A DNA stretch of 33,504 nt from Microbacterium sp. Leaf288 (GCF_001422925.1 NZ_LMNI01000017.1:1-33504), one strand, 5' to 3'. Positions 23,169 through 32,859 are shown, counted from the first letter of the stretch. Program-made: numbers and translations. Notes: generated by a model not told the origin, from the letters alone.

Positions 23169-24988
23169 TCTTCTGTCACCGCCTCGACGTCGTCGGGGCG
23201 CTCGGTCTGGACGGGACGTGCAGGGGCGGTGTCGGAGAACACAGCGCGCTGTTCGTCCTCGGTCTGACGCTTGCCGTTCTGGATGGCGCGCGCGTCGCGG
23301 CGTTCATCCCACCCAGCAAGGTCGAGAAGAACGCCACGGCGATTGCGATAGGCGAGCAGCCCGACCGTCTGCGGCATCCGTCGGATCTCGTCGACGGACA
23401 TCAGCGGGAGGCGTTCGTGGTGCTCGCTGGTGTTGTGCCCGACCTCACGAGTCGACCAGGAGCGCTGCGTGCGGCGGGTCTGCCGAGTGCCGAGGAGGGC
23501 TTCGACGTCGCGGAGGTGGTCGACATGGGATGCGCCGCCCAGGAGGACTTTGGCGGTGGCTGCCGCCCAGATGGTGTCGGCTTCGGCGCGTGACCAGGAC
23601 GTCTCGGCTTGGGAGAGGGCTTGCAGGACGACGAAGGTGCAGATGCCGCGGCCGCCGCCGTCGGCCATGATGCGGGGCAGGTTTCCCCATCGGAACATGT
23701 TCGCGATCTCGTCCAGGATGAGGCCGAGCGGGTGGGCGAGGCGGGAGCCCGGGGAAGCGAGCGCCCGCACTCGAGCGACTTCGACGACGTCGTCGAGCAG
23801 CGCGCCGAGGAATCCGCCCATCGCCGACGCGCCGGACGCGGACCCCACCAGGTACAGCGTGTTGGAGTCATCCAGGAACACGTTCGGGTCGAAGAGATTG
23901 TCCCCGGGCTGGGGCATGAGCGCGTCGCGGATCTTGGGGACCGCGAGCGGGGCGACGGCGTTCTGGACGCCGAACCAGACGGAGGAGACGAGCTTCTCGT
24001 CGCCGGAGAGGGTGGCTTCGAGGTTGTCACCCCATCCGGGGGCGCCGTCGGCCCGCAGCACGTCGACGGCTTTCCGGGCAACGACGGGGCTGGTGCCCCA
24101 GTTGTAGACGTCGGCGATGGTGCGGTCGCCGACCGCGGCGGCATGCAGCAGCCGACCGAGTACGACGCCGGAGGCCTGCGCCCATTCCGCATTAGTGGTG
24201 GATGCACCCAGCGCAGTTCCGGTGATGATCGCGGTGCCGCGCTGCATCGCGACCAGTGGATCCTCGCAGCCGGCGATCGGTGAGACGCGCAACGGCTGCC
24301 GCACGCCGGACAGTCCCTGCGGGTCGAACACGTGCACCTCGCCGCGTCGCTGCCGCATCCGCATCGTGGCGGTGAGGTTGTCGTTCGTGGTGGAGGTGGT
24401 GATGAGCGGGCCGGACCAGTCCAAAATCGCGGAGATCAGCACCCGATAGCCCTTACCGGAACGGGGCGGGCCCTCCAGAGCCACGGAGTCTTCGATCGAC
24501 ACGTACACGTCCATCCCGCGAGACCGTCCCACTCGCCAGCCGACATCGGTCGGCTTCGGCTGCGGGATGTCGGGTCTGAGCTGCCGAGCACGTCTAAGGA
24601 TGGCCTTGGCAGAGAGGTGCTGGCGGATCTCGGAGGCTTCGGCGAAGCCAGGGCGGGCGCGGAGGTCGCTGATGAACGAGCTGTCCGACGCCTTGTGCCG
24701 CCGGTACGCCACCACGGCGAGGATCGCGAGTGCAGTGATCACCAGGACGGCGAGGAAGTCGGCAGCACGGATCTGCCAGACCGGCAGGCTGCAGTCGTCC
24801 GGCGCGGTGTACGCCGATCGGTCTCCGGTGACCGCGATGGCCAAGCCGGAGAAGGGGCTGGAGGGTTGAGGGCGGGTGCCGCAGAGCAGCTGAGTGACCG
24901 CTTCGGCGATGAAGGATGTCGCGAACGCCAGGACGATACCGGCTGCGATGGCGACGGCGATCAGCTTGCTGCGGACGGTCTCGTTCAT
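23165..24988 (-). CDS. VirD4/TraG-type coupling ATPase (T4CP)
   Basis: The product has 607 residues. Two N-terminal membrane segments (about 8-30 and 77-95) are followed by the motor domain with Walker A GPPRSGKG (173-180) and Walker B GLILDEIANM, then FVVLQALSQAE, typical of TraG/TraD. Coupling proteins bring the relaxase-DNA complex to the secretion channel and power its export. The start is ATG 24988, 13 bases after the ParA-like stop codon; the frame is open further upstream, but that sequence is the ParA-like gene in another frame. It overlaps the HNH-like gene. Confidence 0.92.
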   Translation of the reverse strand: MNETVRSKLIAVAIAAGIVLAFATSFIAEAVTQLLCGTRPQPSSPFSGLAIAVTGDRSAYTAPDDCSLPVWQIRAADFLAVLVITALAILAVVAYRRHKASDSSFISDLRARPGFAEASEIRQHLSAKAILRRARQLRPDIPQPKPTDVGWRVGRSRGMDVYVSIEDSVALEGPPRSGKGYRVLISAILDWSGPLITTSTTNDNLTATMRMRQRRGEVHVFDPQGLSGVRQPLRVSPIAGCEDPLVAMQRGTAIITGTALGASTTNAEWAQASGVVLGRLLHAAAVGDRTIADVYNWGTSPVVARKAVDVLRADGAPGWGDNLEATLSGDEKLVSSVWFGVQNAVAPLAVPKIRDALMPQPGDNLFDPNVFLDDSNTLYLVGSASGASAMGGFLGALLDDVVEVARVRALASPGSRLAHPLGLILDEIANMFRWGNLPRIMADGGGRGICTFVVLQALSQAETSWSRAEADTIWAAATAKVLLGGASHVDHLRDVEALLGTRQTRRTQRSWSTREVGHNTSEHHERLPLMSVDEIRRMPQTVGLLAYRNRRGVLLDLAGWDERRDARAIQNGKRQTEDEQRAVFSDTAPARPVQTERPDDVEAVTEE

Positions 24989-25001
24989 GGCGGCATCCGT
25001 G

Positions 25002-26279
25002 TCACAGGTCGGCGACCGCTGCGGCCGCGACGTGAAGCCAAGCGCTGCGGGCAGGGGTGCGCAGCGCGTCGTAGCGCAGCGCACCCGCCTTGAGCGCCGG
25101 ATCGAATGGGATGCGCACGACGGCTCGTACCTGCCCGGCGAACCCGTCGACGATGCGCTGCATCTCGCGATGCGCGGACGGCTCGGCCTGGGTGACCACC
25201 ACGACGGCGTGCGCGGCGAGGTGCGCGGATCGCTCGTCCCGCTGTCGTAGCGCGTCCAGCAGCAGCGCGGCGGACTCGGCGGACTCCGGGGAGGTGAGGG
25301 TGGGGATGACGAGCTGGGTCGAGTGGTCGACCATCCGCAGCCAGCGTTCGGCGGATTCGTCGTTCCCGGAATCGAAGATCACGAGACGGTAGTACCGGGC
25401 CGCGACCCTCATCAGCACATCGAACTCCCCCTGGGTGAGCCGCTGATCGGTGGCGAGCAGTTCCGGGTTCGACCGCAGCACGTCGTACCGGTCGACGGAC
25501 TGATGGTGCACGTACCGGGACACGTCGGAGATCGCTGCGTCGGGTGCGAGGAGCTGGTCCGCGGCGGCGAGGAGGTCTCGGACGGTGGCGTCGTAGGTGC
25601 CCTGCTCGGTACGCCAGCCCAGGGTGCCGCGGGTGTCGTTGTTGTCCCAGGCGAGCACATTGCCGCCGCCATAGCGGGCGAGGACTGCAGCGATCATGGC
25701 GGTCGTCATGGTCTTGCCGACGCCGCCCTTGCCGTTGGCGACCGCGATCGACCGGCATCCCGCCCAATGCTTGGACACGGTCGCCTCCCATTCGCGTCGC
25801 GCGACCTGCGTGGGCGACGGTCGCATGATGCCCAGTCGGGCGAGCCACCCGGTCGCAGGGGCGCTGACCGGTGGTGTGGCAGTGATGAAGGAGACGCGCG
25901 CCGGCGGCTCAGGGGCGGAGTCGAGGCCGGTCGGCTCGCGCCCCTGAGCGGTGTTGCCCACCTCCTCTCCGTGCTGTGATGACGCCCTCTCCGACGCGCG
26001 GGTCGGGAGTGGCATCGGCTCGGCCTCGGTCGCGGGCAGCGCCTCGACGTCGCCGTCGCCGTAGACGAGGAAGTGGTGCACGCCGCGATCACCGGAGGTG
26101 ATGAGCTCGAGCGGAGTGCCGGCGGTGCGCGCCGCGTCGGCGGTACGCGAGACGATGAGCTGCCGGATGTCTTGATCCGGGGCTGCGGCGACCGCGTGGG
26201 ACCGACCGTCGGGGTTCGTGACAGTCGCGGAGGTGCCGGTGACGGTCGCAATCACGCGTGGGTAGAGTGCCGTGGTCAT
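25002..26279 (-). CDS. ParA/MinD-type ATPase in the transfer operon
   Basis: The product has 425 residues. An N-terminal region of about 165 residues, partly disordered (acidic and Pro-rich at 80-140), precedes the P-loop domain with the deviant Walker A motif GKGGVGKT (173-180), LAWDNNDTRGTLGW, VIFDSGNDES and VIPTLTSPESAE. Lysine in the second position of GKGGVGKT is the mark of ParA/MinD ATPases. Within a conjugation operon such ATPases may position the transfer machine or the element rather than partition it; the ParB-like gene lies 22 kb away. The ATG overlaps the preceding stop codon (ATGA). Confidence 0.85.
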   Translation of the reverse strand: MTTALYPRVIATVTGTSATVTNPDGRSHAVAAAPDQDIRQLIVSRTADAARTAGTPLELITSGDRGVHHFLVYGDGDVEALPATEAEPMPLPTRASERASSQHGEEVGNTAQGREPTGLDSAPEPPARVSFITATPPVSAPATGWLARLGIMRPSPTQVARREWEATVSKHWAGCRSIAVANGKGGVGKTMTTAMIAAVLARYGGGNVLAWDNNDTRGTLGWRTEQGTYDATVRDLLAAADQLLAPDAAISDVSRYVHHQSVDRYDVLRSNPELLATDQRLTQGEFDVLMRVAARYYRLVIFDSGNDESAERWLRMVDHSTQLVIPTLTSPESAESAALLLDALRQRDERSAHLAAHAVVVVTQAEPSAHREMQRIVDGFAGQVRAVVRIPFDPALKAGALRYDALRTPARSAWLHVAAAAVADL

Positions 26280-27871
26280 GGCAGTTGCCTCCTTGTCGTG
26301 GACAGCCAGCCGTCGAGACCTGCGTCCGGCTCGTCGGGCCAGAGGGAGTCGAGGGCGTCGGGGTCGATGAGATGCAGTGCCCGGTCGTCGTGGTCGGCGG
26401 GCCGGACCGCGTCGTCGGTCTTGAACAGCTCGTACTCCCACTCGGTGGATGTCGCGAAGCTGTCGACCAAGTAGGCGTATTGGCCGACGTAGGCGATGAA
26501 GGTGCCCATTCGCAGTTGCCGGGCGTCGGCGACGTGCACGGCGGGGATGTTCAACCGGGTCTTGAGCGCGTCGGCTTCCTGGTGGTTGACGCGGAACACG
26601 AACTTGTTCTCGATGTCCCCGATGATCGACAGCGCCAGGTTGTGCTCGCGGGACCCGGCGGAGCCGACAGCGTCGAGGTCGCCGACCTTGTGCAGGATGA
26701 CAATGTTGCTGATCCCGTAATGACGTGACAGCTTCAGCCACTGCTGGAACATCTGCAGCGCCGGTAGCGATGTCATGTCCCGCCAGCCTTCTTCGCGGAC
26801 CAGGTAGCGGGTGGTCTTCGCGGAGCGGTCCGAGATCACCGCTTGGATCCACGCGGTCGTGCACACCTGGGTGAGTTGGGCGACCAACTCGCTGCGGGCA
26901 AACAGTTCGGAGGTGTCGACGACGACGATCGGCGCGGCTTCGTCGAAAGTGACGGTGGATTCGTCCTCGAACAGTCCGGACAGGTCGCCTTCCACGAACC
27001 GGCGCAGCACGAACTCGGGCTGCACGGCCCCCTCGGACAGTCGCGGGTTACTGCCCGGATCGGTGACGATGCCGCCCAGGTGGCGGTATACGTCGCGGAG
27101 GGTGGGGTGGTCACGGGATTCGCGGATGCTGCGGGCCAGGGCTTCGTGGACAGCCGCGTGTTCGACGGCGGTGAGCCGGGTGCCGCCGAGGGTCATCTCG
27201 ATCAGGGAGATGAGGGTGGTGATGCGGCGTTGCTGGACGAGCTGTTCGTCCTCGTCGTCGGTCGTGCCGCCGCGTCTCGGCCCCCGGTCGAGCGGGTTGA
27301 GGCGGGAGCGGGTTCCGCCGCCGATGCGGATCACCACACCCCGCGGGTCGGCCTCGGCGAGCGCGACCCATTCCCCTTTCGGGTCGGACGGGACTACGAC
27401 CTTGTGCCCGAACGCGATCGAACGCGTGACCAGCATCTTGATGGTGCCGCTCTTCCCTGCCCGGTACGCGCCCAGAACCAGGAGGTTGGTGGACAGCGCG
27501 CCACGGTCGGACGCGTCCACGTACGCCTCCCACGGAGAGAAGTGCCACAGCGCGTCGGAGTTGAGATCGATCCCGACAACCGGGCCGCGGTGCCCGAGGC
27601 CGGCGTCGGCAACGAACGGGTAGATCCCAGCGATGTGCTGCGAGGTCGCCTGATGGGCGAGCAGGTTGGGGCGTGCGAGGTTCCAGTACCCGCCCCGCAC
27701 GATGCCCGGTCCGAACGGACCCGCCACGGCCGGTTCGGGCAGCGCAACATCTCGTCGCTTCGTCCGGGGCGGCGTATCGTCGCGGGCGGCGTCGGTGACG
27801 GCGCGGCGCATCGCCCGACGCTCTGTTTTGGTGGCGTTTGCGGGTTGGATGTACGCGACGTGGCGGGCCAT
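26276..27871 (-). CDS. VirB4/TraC-like conjugation ATPase
   Basis: The product has 531 residues. Walker A is GAYRAGKSGTIK (134-145). Downstream are PSDPKGEWVALAEADPRG, GGTRSRLNPLDRGP and the late block SNIVILHKVGDLDAV, characteristic of VirB4-like and TraG-like transfer ATPases. It lacks the N-terminal half seen in full VirB4; that part may be supplied by the preceding SCO6880 protein, a split known from actinobacterial transfer systems. It should energise assembly of the channel. Its start overlaps the upstream stop codon (TGATG). Confidence 0.88.
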   Translation of the reverse strand: MARHVAYIQPANATKTERRAMRRAVTDAARDDTPPRTKRRDVALPEPAVAGPFGPGIVRGGYWNLARPNLLAHQATSQHIAGIYPFVADAGLGHRGPVVGIDLNSDALWHFSPWEAYVDASDRGALSTNLLVLGAYRAGKSGTIKMLVTRSIAFGHKVVVPSDPKGEWVALAEADPRGVVIRIGGGTRSRLNPLDRGPRRGGTTDDEDEQLVQQRRITTLISLIEMTLGGTRLTAVEHAAVHEALARSIRESRDHPTLRDVYRHLGGIVTDPGSNPRLSEGAVQPEFVLRRFVEGDLSGLFEDESTVTFDEAAPIVVVDTSELFARSELVAQLTQVCTTAWIQAVISDRSAKTTRYLVREEGWRDMTSLPALQMFQQWLKLSRHYGISNIVILHKVGDLDAVGSAGSREHNLALSIIGDIENKFVFRVNHQEADALKTRLNIPAVHVADARQLRMGTFIAYVGQYAYLVDSFATSTEWEYELFKTDDAVRPADHDDRALHLIDPDALDSLWPDEPDAGLDGWLSTTRRQLP

Positions 27872-29361
27872 CACTTCATCCCCAACCCGATCGGCAGAGC
27901 GTTGACCATCAGTGCCTCGGCTTGCTGGCAGTACAGGATCTGCCCTTCCATCTGCGCGCGGGCCAGCGCGTTCCGCATGCCGGCGACCGCCTGATCGAGC
28001 TGCTCCTCGTCGCCCGCGGTGACCGTGAGGTACGCCCCGAATCGGAACTCTCCGTGCCCGGCAGTGATCTGCCGTTCCTGGTCCTCGAGCGCCAGCCAGT
28101 CGGCTTCGTCGGCCGCGGCACCACCGACGCCGCGCTTGCGGCGCAGCTTCTCGTTGCCCTTCCACACCTTCTTGTCATCGGCGATCCGCTTCAGCGCCTG
28201 CTTGTCCGAGACCGGGGTGAGCACGATGGAGAGGATGTGGGTGATCGCGGCCCCGGTCGACGGCATCCGTGCGAACACGATCGGTTCCACGAAGCCGATG
28301 CTGGTGTCTGATCGCGGCCATTCGTGGATCCACATCGTGCAGTGCACTCCGGAGTCGGTGCGGACGATGCCGTTGCGGTGGCGGGGCTCCTCGAGGTACA
28401 TGGGTCCGATCGCGATCGGATCGACGCCGGCGAGATCATCGGGCCGGTTCTGCACGTTCGCGGCGAACGCCGGGTCGAACGCGACTCTGCCCAGCGCGGC
28501 GATGTCGCGTGGCGACATCCACCGCCGCACGGTGATCCGGGCGATCCGGAGCGCGTCGGCCAGAGTGCGGGTCTCCAGATACGCGAGCGTGCGGATCGCG
28601 TCCTTACCGCCACCGAGCGATTTCAGCTGCCCGCTGAGCGTCAGCAGATCGAGGGTGAAGGTGAGGTAGTTGCGGTGTGCGACGGCGTACCGTTCGGCAT
28701 CGTCCATCGCGTGCTGGTAGTTCTGAGCGAACGGGGACGACCGGTCGAGGTCGCGCAAGCTCGTCACCGTGTCGAAATGGTCCCGCGCGGCACGGATCGT
28801 GGTGGGCAGGGTCCGCTCCTGCAGGGTGAGGCGCTTGATCCCGGGCCTCTTCGTGAACGACGCGAGCACGGTCGACCATTGCGCGGCCAGGTCGAACCTC
28901 TCCGCGGCGTCATGCATGAGGAACCCCTGCACCTCGAGTTCGGCGGTCACGGACACGGATCGGTCGTGCGGGTTGTAGACGCAGGCGACGCCGTCGACGT
29001 CCCAGAGTTCGATCGAGGCGCGCACTCCGGGGAGGTTCAAGGTGCCGGCCAGTTCTGTGCGTTCTGGCCGGTAGACCTCTTTGGTCGCGCCGGCCGCGTG
29101 GCGGATCTGCTTCATCAGCCACAGTCCGGTCTGTCGCGGGGCGGAGTCGTGATTGATGCGCAGCAGCGCGAAGATCCCGAGCGGCAGGTAGACGGGGATG
29201 CCGACGAGAAGGCCAAGGACGCCGAACCGGTTGAGCGCGATGAGCATGGCTATGGCGGCGGCGGCCATACAGGTGACCTGCCACGGGTCCATCCCCATCA
29301 CCACGCCCTGCCCGGAGCGGCGGGGCAGGCGGACCGGATCAGTGAGTTCTGATGCGCTCAT
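27871..29361 (-). CDS. SCO6880-family transfer membrane protein
   Basis: The product has 496 residues. Two adjacent N-terminal membrane helices (about 25-67: MAAAAIAMLIALNRFGVLGL and on through LPLGIFALL) resemble PrgI, and a large cytoplasmic part resembles the N-terminal half of VirB4 (RLTLQERTLPTTI, GGKDAIRTLAYLETR, VDPIAIGPMYLEEPRHRNGI). This is the layout of SCO6880-family proteins found in actinobacterial conjugation clusters, always next to the ATPase gene. It probably anchors the ATPase at the membrane. It overlaps both neighbours. Confidence 0.88.
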   Translation of the reverse strand: MSASELTDPVRLPRRSGQGVVMGMDPWQVTCMAAAAIAMLIALNRFGVLGLLVGIPVYLPLGIFALLRINHDSAPRQTGLWLMKQIRHAAGATKEVYRPERTELAGTLNLPGVRASIELWDVDGVACVYNPHDRSVSVTAELEVQGFLMHDAAERFDLAAQWSTVLASFTKRPGIKRLTLQERTLPTTIRAARDHFDTVTSLRDLDRSSPFAQNYQHAMDDAERYAVAHRNYLTFTLDLLTLSGQLKSLGGGKDAIRTLAYLETRTLADALRIARITVRRWMSPRDIAALGRVAFDPAFAANVQNRPDDLAGVDPIAIGPMYLEEPRHRNGIVRTDSGVHCTMWIHEWPRSDTSIGFVEPIVFARMPSTGAAITHILSIVLTPVSDKQALKRIADDKKVWKGNEKLRRKRGVGGAAADEADWLALEDQERQITAGHGEFRFGAYLTVTAGDEEQLDQAVAGMRNALARAQMEGQILYCQQAEALMVNALPIGLGMK

Positions 29362-30818
29362 GACGGGGTCCTCTCAGTACGCGACGGTGTTCTGGGTTCG
29401 GTACTCGAAGGCGCGTTCGCCCCCGGTGTCGATTTCGCGGCCGGGTTGCCTAGTGCGCGCCTCGGCTCCTGAGGCGCCGAGTTCGCAGCGGCCCGGGTCG
29501 GCTGTCCTGACGTCTTGGGTCGACTACCGCCGGACTTCGGGTCGACGCTGCGGGACGAGCCCGAGAAGATCGGAGTGCCTCCGGCGGGATGGGCGTTCAG
29601 GCGACTGGGGATGCGGGATGCTGAGCGGGCAGCGTTGCCGGCACCTCGAGCGGCGCGAGTGCCGACCCCGGAGCCGACCGAGTCAGCGGCGACAGCGCCG
29701 ACGAAGCTGAACAGGCCGAACACCGCGAACGGGGCGAACGCAACCAAGACGAGTCCGATGAGCATCGGCCAGGATTGCGGATCCCAGATGGTGTGCACCG
29801 TCGACAGCCCATTGATGATGAGTGCGACGAACCCGATCGTGAGCGGCCCGGTCAACAGCAGCACCACGACCGCGGACGCGTATCGGACGATCCACTGCGG
29901 GCCGATGCCGCGCACCGGGAACAGCATCCACGCCACCGGGCCGACCGCGATTAGTGCCGCGAGCACGATGTTGCGGAACGCGAAGACCAGCATGAGCAGC
30001 AGCATCCCGAGCATGAGCAGGCCGTGGATGATGAACGCGAAGAAGTAGTTCGCCTGACCGCCCGCCCACATCACGCCCTGCAGTGTCGCGAACACCGCGT
30101 GCTGCCCGTCGCGGTTCATGATGTACCAGGTCATCTCGTCGATCGCGTTCACCAGATGCCCGGCGATCCACAGCGAGATGGGCACCGCGGCCACTGCGAT
30201 GAAGCTGCGAATCAGGGCTCCGACGAGTTCGGCCCGGTCACCCGACACGGCGGCCGCGGTGATCGCCCACACCATCGCCCCGAAAGTGATGACGAGGATC
30301 GCCCACTGCCAGAACGACCATTCTTGAACGGCAGCCGTCCACAGCAGCGACGAGGTGTCGAATCGCATGTTCTGCGAGATCGCGAACATCATGCCGGTGG
30401 CCGAGAGCGCCATCCCACGGCCCGCGTTCTCGAACGTCGTGCACACCAAGTCGCCCAGTGAGCAGCCGTACTCGACCAGCAACGGCGTGCCCCCGCTCGT
30501 CTTGATCGCCGCGACGTGCCCCTCGTACGTCGTGCACACGGTCGCCCGCCCGCCCGCCACGTACACACGCGTGAAGCACTGCTGTGCCTTCGCATCTGAT
30601 GCGCTCTGCGGGGTGCAGGTGATCTGATCGCCGGACTGGAGACAGTCGACCGGGTAGGCGGGTGCTGACCAGGGCTGGCCGGTGACCGGTGTTGCATTCG
30701 CGCTCGCAGCGTACTCGACCGTCGACGCCTCGCTGCTTGCGTGAGCAGGCGCCAGAGCTACAACGGCGAGTCCGAGACCGAGCACGGTCCCGACCAGCAG
30801 GCTGCGCGTCGTGCGCAT
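29358..30818 (-). CDS. VirB6/TrbL-like polytopic channel protein
   Basis: The product has 486 residues from ATG 30818. It begins with a signal peptide (RTTRSLLVGTVLGLGLAVVA, cleavage near AHA-SS), then an exported Cys-containing domain (about 30-150). Several membrane helices (about 160-400) follow, such as WQWAILVITFGAMVWAITAA, FAFIIHGLLMLGMLLLMLVF and AVVVLLLTGPLTIGFVALII. The 85-residue tail is Pro/Ser/Arg-rich and disordered. Size, topology and place between the VirB2-like and SCO6880 genes fit VirB6/TrbL, which forms the inner-membrane part of the DNA channel. The start codon overlaps the upstream stop (TGATG). Confidence 0.82.
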   Translation of the reverse strand: MRTTRSLLVGTVLGLGLAVVALAPAHASSEASTVEYAASANATPVTGQPWSAPAYPVDCLQSGDQITCTPQSASDAKAQQCFTRVYVAGGRATVCTTYEGHVAAIKTSGGTPLLVEYGCSLGDLVCTTFENAGRGMALSATGMMFAISQNMRFDTSSLLWTAAVQEWSFWQWAILVITFGAMVWAITAAAVSGDRAELVGALIRSFIAVAAVPISLWIAGHLVNAIDEMTWYIMNRDGQHAVFATLQGVMWAGGQANYFFAFIIHGLLMLGMLLLMLVFAFRNIVLAALIAVGPVAWMLFPVRGIGPQWIVRYASAVVVLLLTGPLTIGFVALIINGLSTVHTIWDPQSWPMLIGLVLVAFAPFAVFGLFSFVGAVAADSVGSGVGTRAARGAGNAARSASRIPSRLNAHPAGGTPIFSGSSRSVDPKSGGSRPKTSGQPTRAAANSAPQEPRRALGNPAAKSTPGANAPSSTEPRTPSRTERTPS

Positions 30819-31120
30819 CAGAATCCGAAGTCGAAGTTCACGAACCATTGGAACAGTCCCGATGCGGCACCGAGAACGGCGGCGGCGATGAAAATCCACA
30901 GGATGTTCTCGCCCGCCCACGTCCGCACTCTGTCGTTCGCCAGTCCGCGGAACGCCAGCGAGGCGCCGGCGATGATGAGCATGATGAGGACGACGATCAT
31001 CGCGCCGGCGAGGATGTAGGAGGCGATGACCTGGAAGCCCTGGAAGAACGGGGCGGAGAAGTCCGGTTGGATGTCGGGCACATCGACATCGGTGGCGACG
31101 GATTCAGGGTTGCGCATCAT
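30818..31120 (-). CDS. Small two-helix membrane protein, VirB2-like
   Basis: The product has 100 residues with two membrane helices (about 33-54, VIASYILAGAMIVVLIMLII, and about 73-90, NILWIFIAAAVLGAASGLF). This is the size and topology of VirB2 pilins and of small actinobacterial transfer proteins such as DUF6112. There are two ATGs in a row; the second (31117) has the better spacing from GAGGAG. It lies directly after the M23 peptidase gene and overlaps the VirB6-like gene, so it is firmly part of the transfer operon. Confidence 0.78.
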   Translation of the reverse strand: MMRNPESVATDVDVPDIQPDFSAPFFQGFQVIASYILAGAMIVVLIMLIIAGASLAFRGLANDRVRTWAGENILWIFIAAAVLGAASGLFQWFVNFDFGF

Positions 31121-31138
31121 CAGCTCCTCAATCAGCGG

Positions 31139-31759
31139 TCATTTCAACGGCAGGCCGAGCGCGGCCATGAACGGTTCCGGAGGTGCCGGAGTTCCGGACT
31201 TCCGGAGTTCGAAGTGCAGATGGCAGCCGAACGAGCGCCCGGTGTTCCCCTCGGCGCCGAGCGGCGTTCCCGCAGTGATCTCTTCTCCCACTGCGACCCG
31301 AAGCGAGTCCCACAGCATGTGCCCGTAGAGAGTGACGGTGTCGTTGCCGTGGTCGATGCGGACCGTGTTGCCGTAGCCCTGGTAATTCCCGGCGGTGATG
31401 ACTCGGCCGGGGCCGGCGGCATAGACGGTGGCACCGCAGCCCTGTGCCATGTCGTACCCCTGGTGATCGGTGGAGCAGTAGCTGCATCCGCTCACGGGGT
31501 TGTACCCGAACCCGCGACCCTTCGAGTACGCGCCTGCGAGGGGATAACCCCATGCGCCACTCGCCGCTGGCGCCGCGGTCGTCGTCGTGGCGGCGCCGGG
31601 CGCGCTCGCGGCCGCGCGCACCGCGGCGAGAGGGATGGCGATCAGGGGAGTAAGCACTAGCCCCGTTGCGAGCGCGAAGAGGAGCAGCGCCCCGATCACG
31701 ATCTTGCGGCCGGTCCTCGTGTTCGCGAGGGTCGTTGCCGCAAGGACCGGGGCACCCAT
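31139..31759 (-). CDS. M23-family peptidoglycan endopeptidase of the transfer system
   Basis: The product has 206 residues. One membrane anchor (about 19-48) is followed by an Ala/Thr linker and an M23 (LytM) domain. The zinc motif is complete: His99-x3-Asp103 (HQGYD) and the final HLH of GCHLHFELR. Tyr/Gly-rich surroundings (SGCSYCSTDHQGYDMAQGCG) are typical. It should open peptidoglycan for the mating channel, the role VirB1-like enzymes have in Gram-negatives. I chose ATG 31759, one base after the upstream stop codon; the frame is open further but runs into that gene. Confidence 0.9.
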   Translation of the reverse strand: MGAPVLAATTLANTRTGRKIVIGALLLFALATGLVLTPLIAIPLAAVRAAASAPGAATTTTAAPAASGAWGYPLAGAYSKGRGFGYNPVSGCSYCSTDHQGYDMAQGCGATVYAAGPGRVITAGNYQGYGNTVRIDHGNDTVTLYGHMLWDSLRVAVGEEITAGTPLGAEGNTGRSFGCHLHFELRKSGTPAPPEPFMAALGLPLK

Positions 31760-31760
31760 G

Positions 31761-32498
31761 TCAGGGCTCCAATGACCCCGAGAAGTAACGGACGACCTTG
31801 CAATCGCCCGGCTGCTGCGCCGAGTCAGGCGTCGGAACGGACCCATCCCCGCACAGCACCTGCACGCTCACCCGTACGGTCTCGTCATATGACGCTTCGC
31901 CGCCGCTGCCGTCAGTGCTCGTGAAGGTCAGCACGACATCCGCGGTGCCGATCCGCATGTCCCCTGTCGCGTCGTCGGGCACATCCATGTAACTGATGTC
32001 ACTGGTCGCCATGGCGACGACTCTGCCCTTTTCATTCGCCAACGAGTCCCACTCCGATTCGGGCAGCACGACCGCCTGTCGCAGCTCGAGCTGAGACAGC
32101 TCCAAGTCCTGCTGACGTTCTTCGTCAGTCGAGGACCGCGTATCGGGCGTGAACCAGGTGTCGAGGTAGGCGAGCCATTCGGATCGACTGCTCTCCTGAG
32201 TGTCGAAGGTGGATGCCGCGGCCAGCGCCGCCCGAATGTACGCGTCGGGATCGGTAGTAATCGGTTCGGGGACCCAACCCTTCTCGCTGACGCTCGCGTC
32301 GACGTAATCGCCATCCGTCGACGGCTCGGACGGTGAGGTTGAGGGTGGCGTGGCTGAGGGCAGGCTGGGTGGATCAGCGGTCGGCGCTTGGGACACCAGC
32401 GACGACACAACGATCGCGACGACTGCGGCGACCAGCACGAGCCCACCCACGATCGCCCAGACGAGTCCGCGGCGGCCACCGGAATCCGAACCCACCAT
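31761..32498 (-). CDS. VirB8/TcpC-like membrane protein, first gene of the transfer operon
   Basis: The product has 245 residues from ATG 32498, six bases after GGAGGG. A short cytoplasmic tail, one membrane helix (about 12-38: GLVWAIVGGLVLVAAVVAIV), a Pro/Ser/Thr linker and an exported domain (about 75-245) give the layout of VirB8/TcpC proteins. These have an NTF2-like fold and scaffold the channel. The exported part includes YLDTWFTPD and a strand-rich end (IGTADVVLTFTSTDGSGGEA, VRVSVQVLCGDG). Two Cys near the end could form a disulphide. The assignment rests on topology and position. Confidence 0.75.
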   Translation of the reverse strand: MVGSDSGGRRGLVWAIVGGLVLVAAVVAIVVSSLVSQAPTADPPSLPSATPPSTSPSEPSTDGDYVDASVSEKGWVPEPITTDPDAYIRAALAAASTFDTQESSRSEWLAYLDTWFTPDTRSSTDEERQQDLELSQLELRQAVVLPESEWDSLANEKGRVVAMATSDISYMDVPDDATGDMRIGTADVVLTFTSTDGSGGEASYDETVRVSVQVLCGDGSVPTPDSAQQPGDCKVVRYFSGSLEP

Positions 32499-32859
32499 TA
32501 CGAGCCCTCCTGAACTCTCAGGACGGCACCGATGCACAGCAGAAGCGGCCCGCGCGACGGACGCCGTGGCCGCATCCTACGCACGATTCGGACGCGACGA
32601 AAATGAGGAACGTCTAATAAAGACGGAGGAGGCGCGCACATTGAACGATGTGTGGCTAGGGCCTCTCCCGCATCGTGATCGCACCCTACTCCGCGAATAA
32701 AGTGCCCGTCTGTAGGCCTTTCGGGGGACACCAGCGCAAGATCAGGTGTTTCAGCACCCGTCCCACAAGCCGCCGGCCTTGACATGAGGGAAGCTTATAA
32801 CAATACACTCAAATTGTGAAGCACTATCTGCTTCTGTCGTGTAGACGTCGAGCCGAGCG
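32499..32859. promoter_or_regulatory. Divergent control region of the transfer operon and its regulator
   Basis: An AT-rich patch stands out at 32779-32820. TTGACA (32779-32784, plus) is a good -35 element with loosely matching -10 candidates about 17-19 bases later. CTTATAACAATACACTCAAA could also serve the minus strand. GAAGCA-CTATC-TGCTTC (32818-32834) is a perfect 6-bp dyad, a candidate operator for the winged-helix regulator. No gene is seen between 32499 and 32859. Confidence 0.5.
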
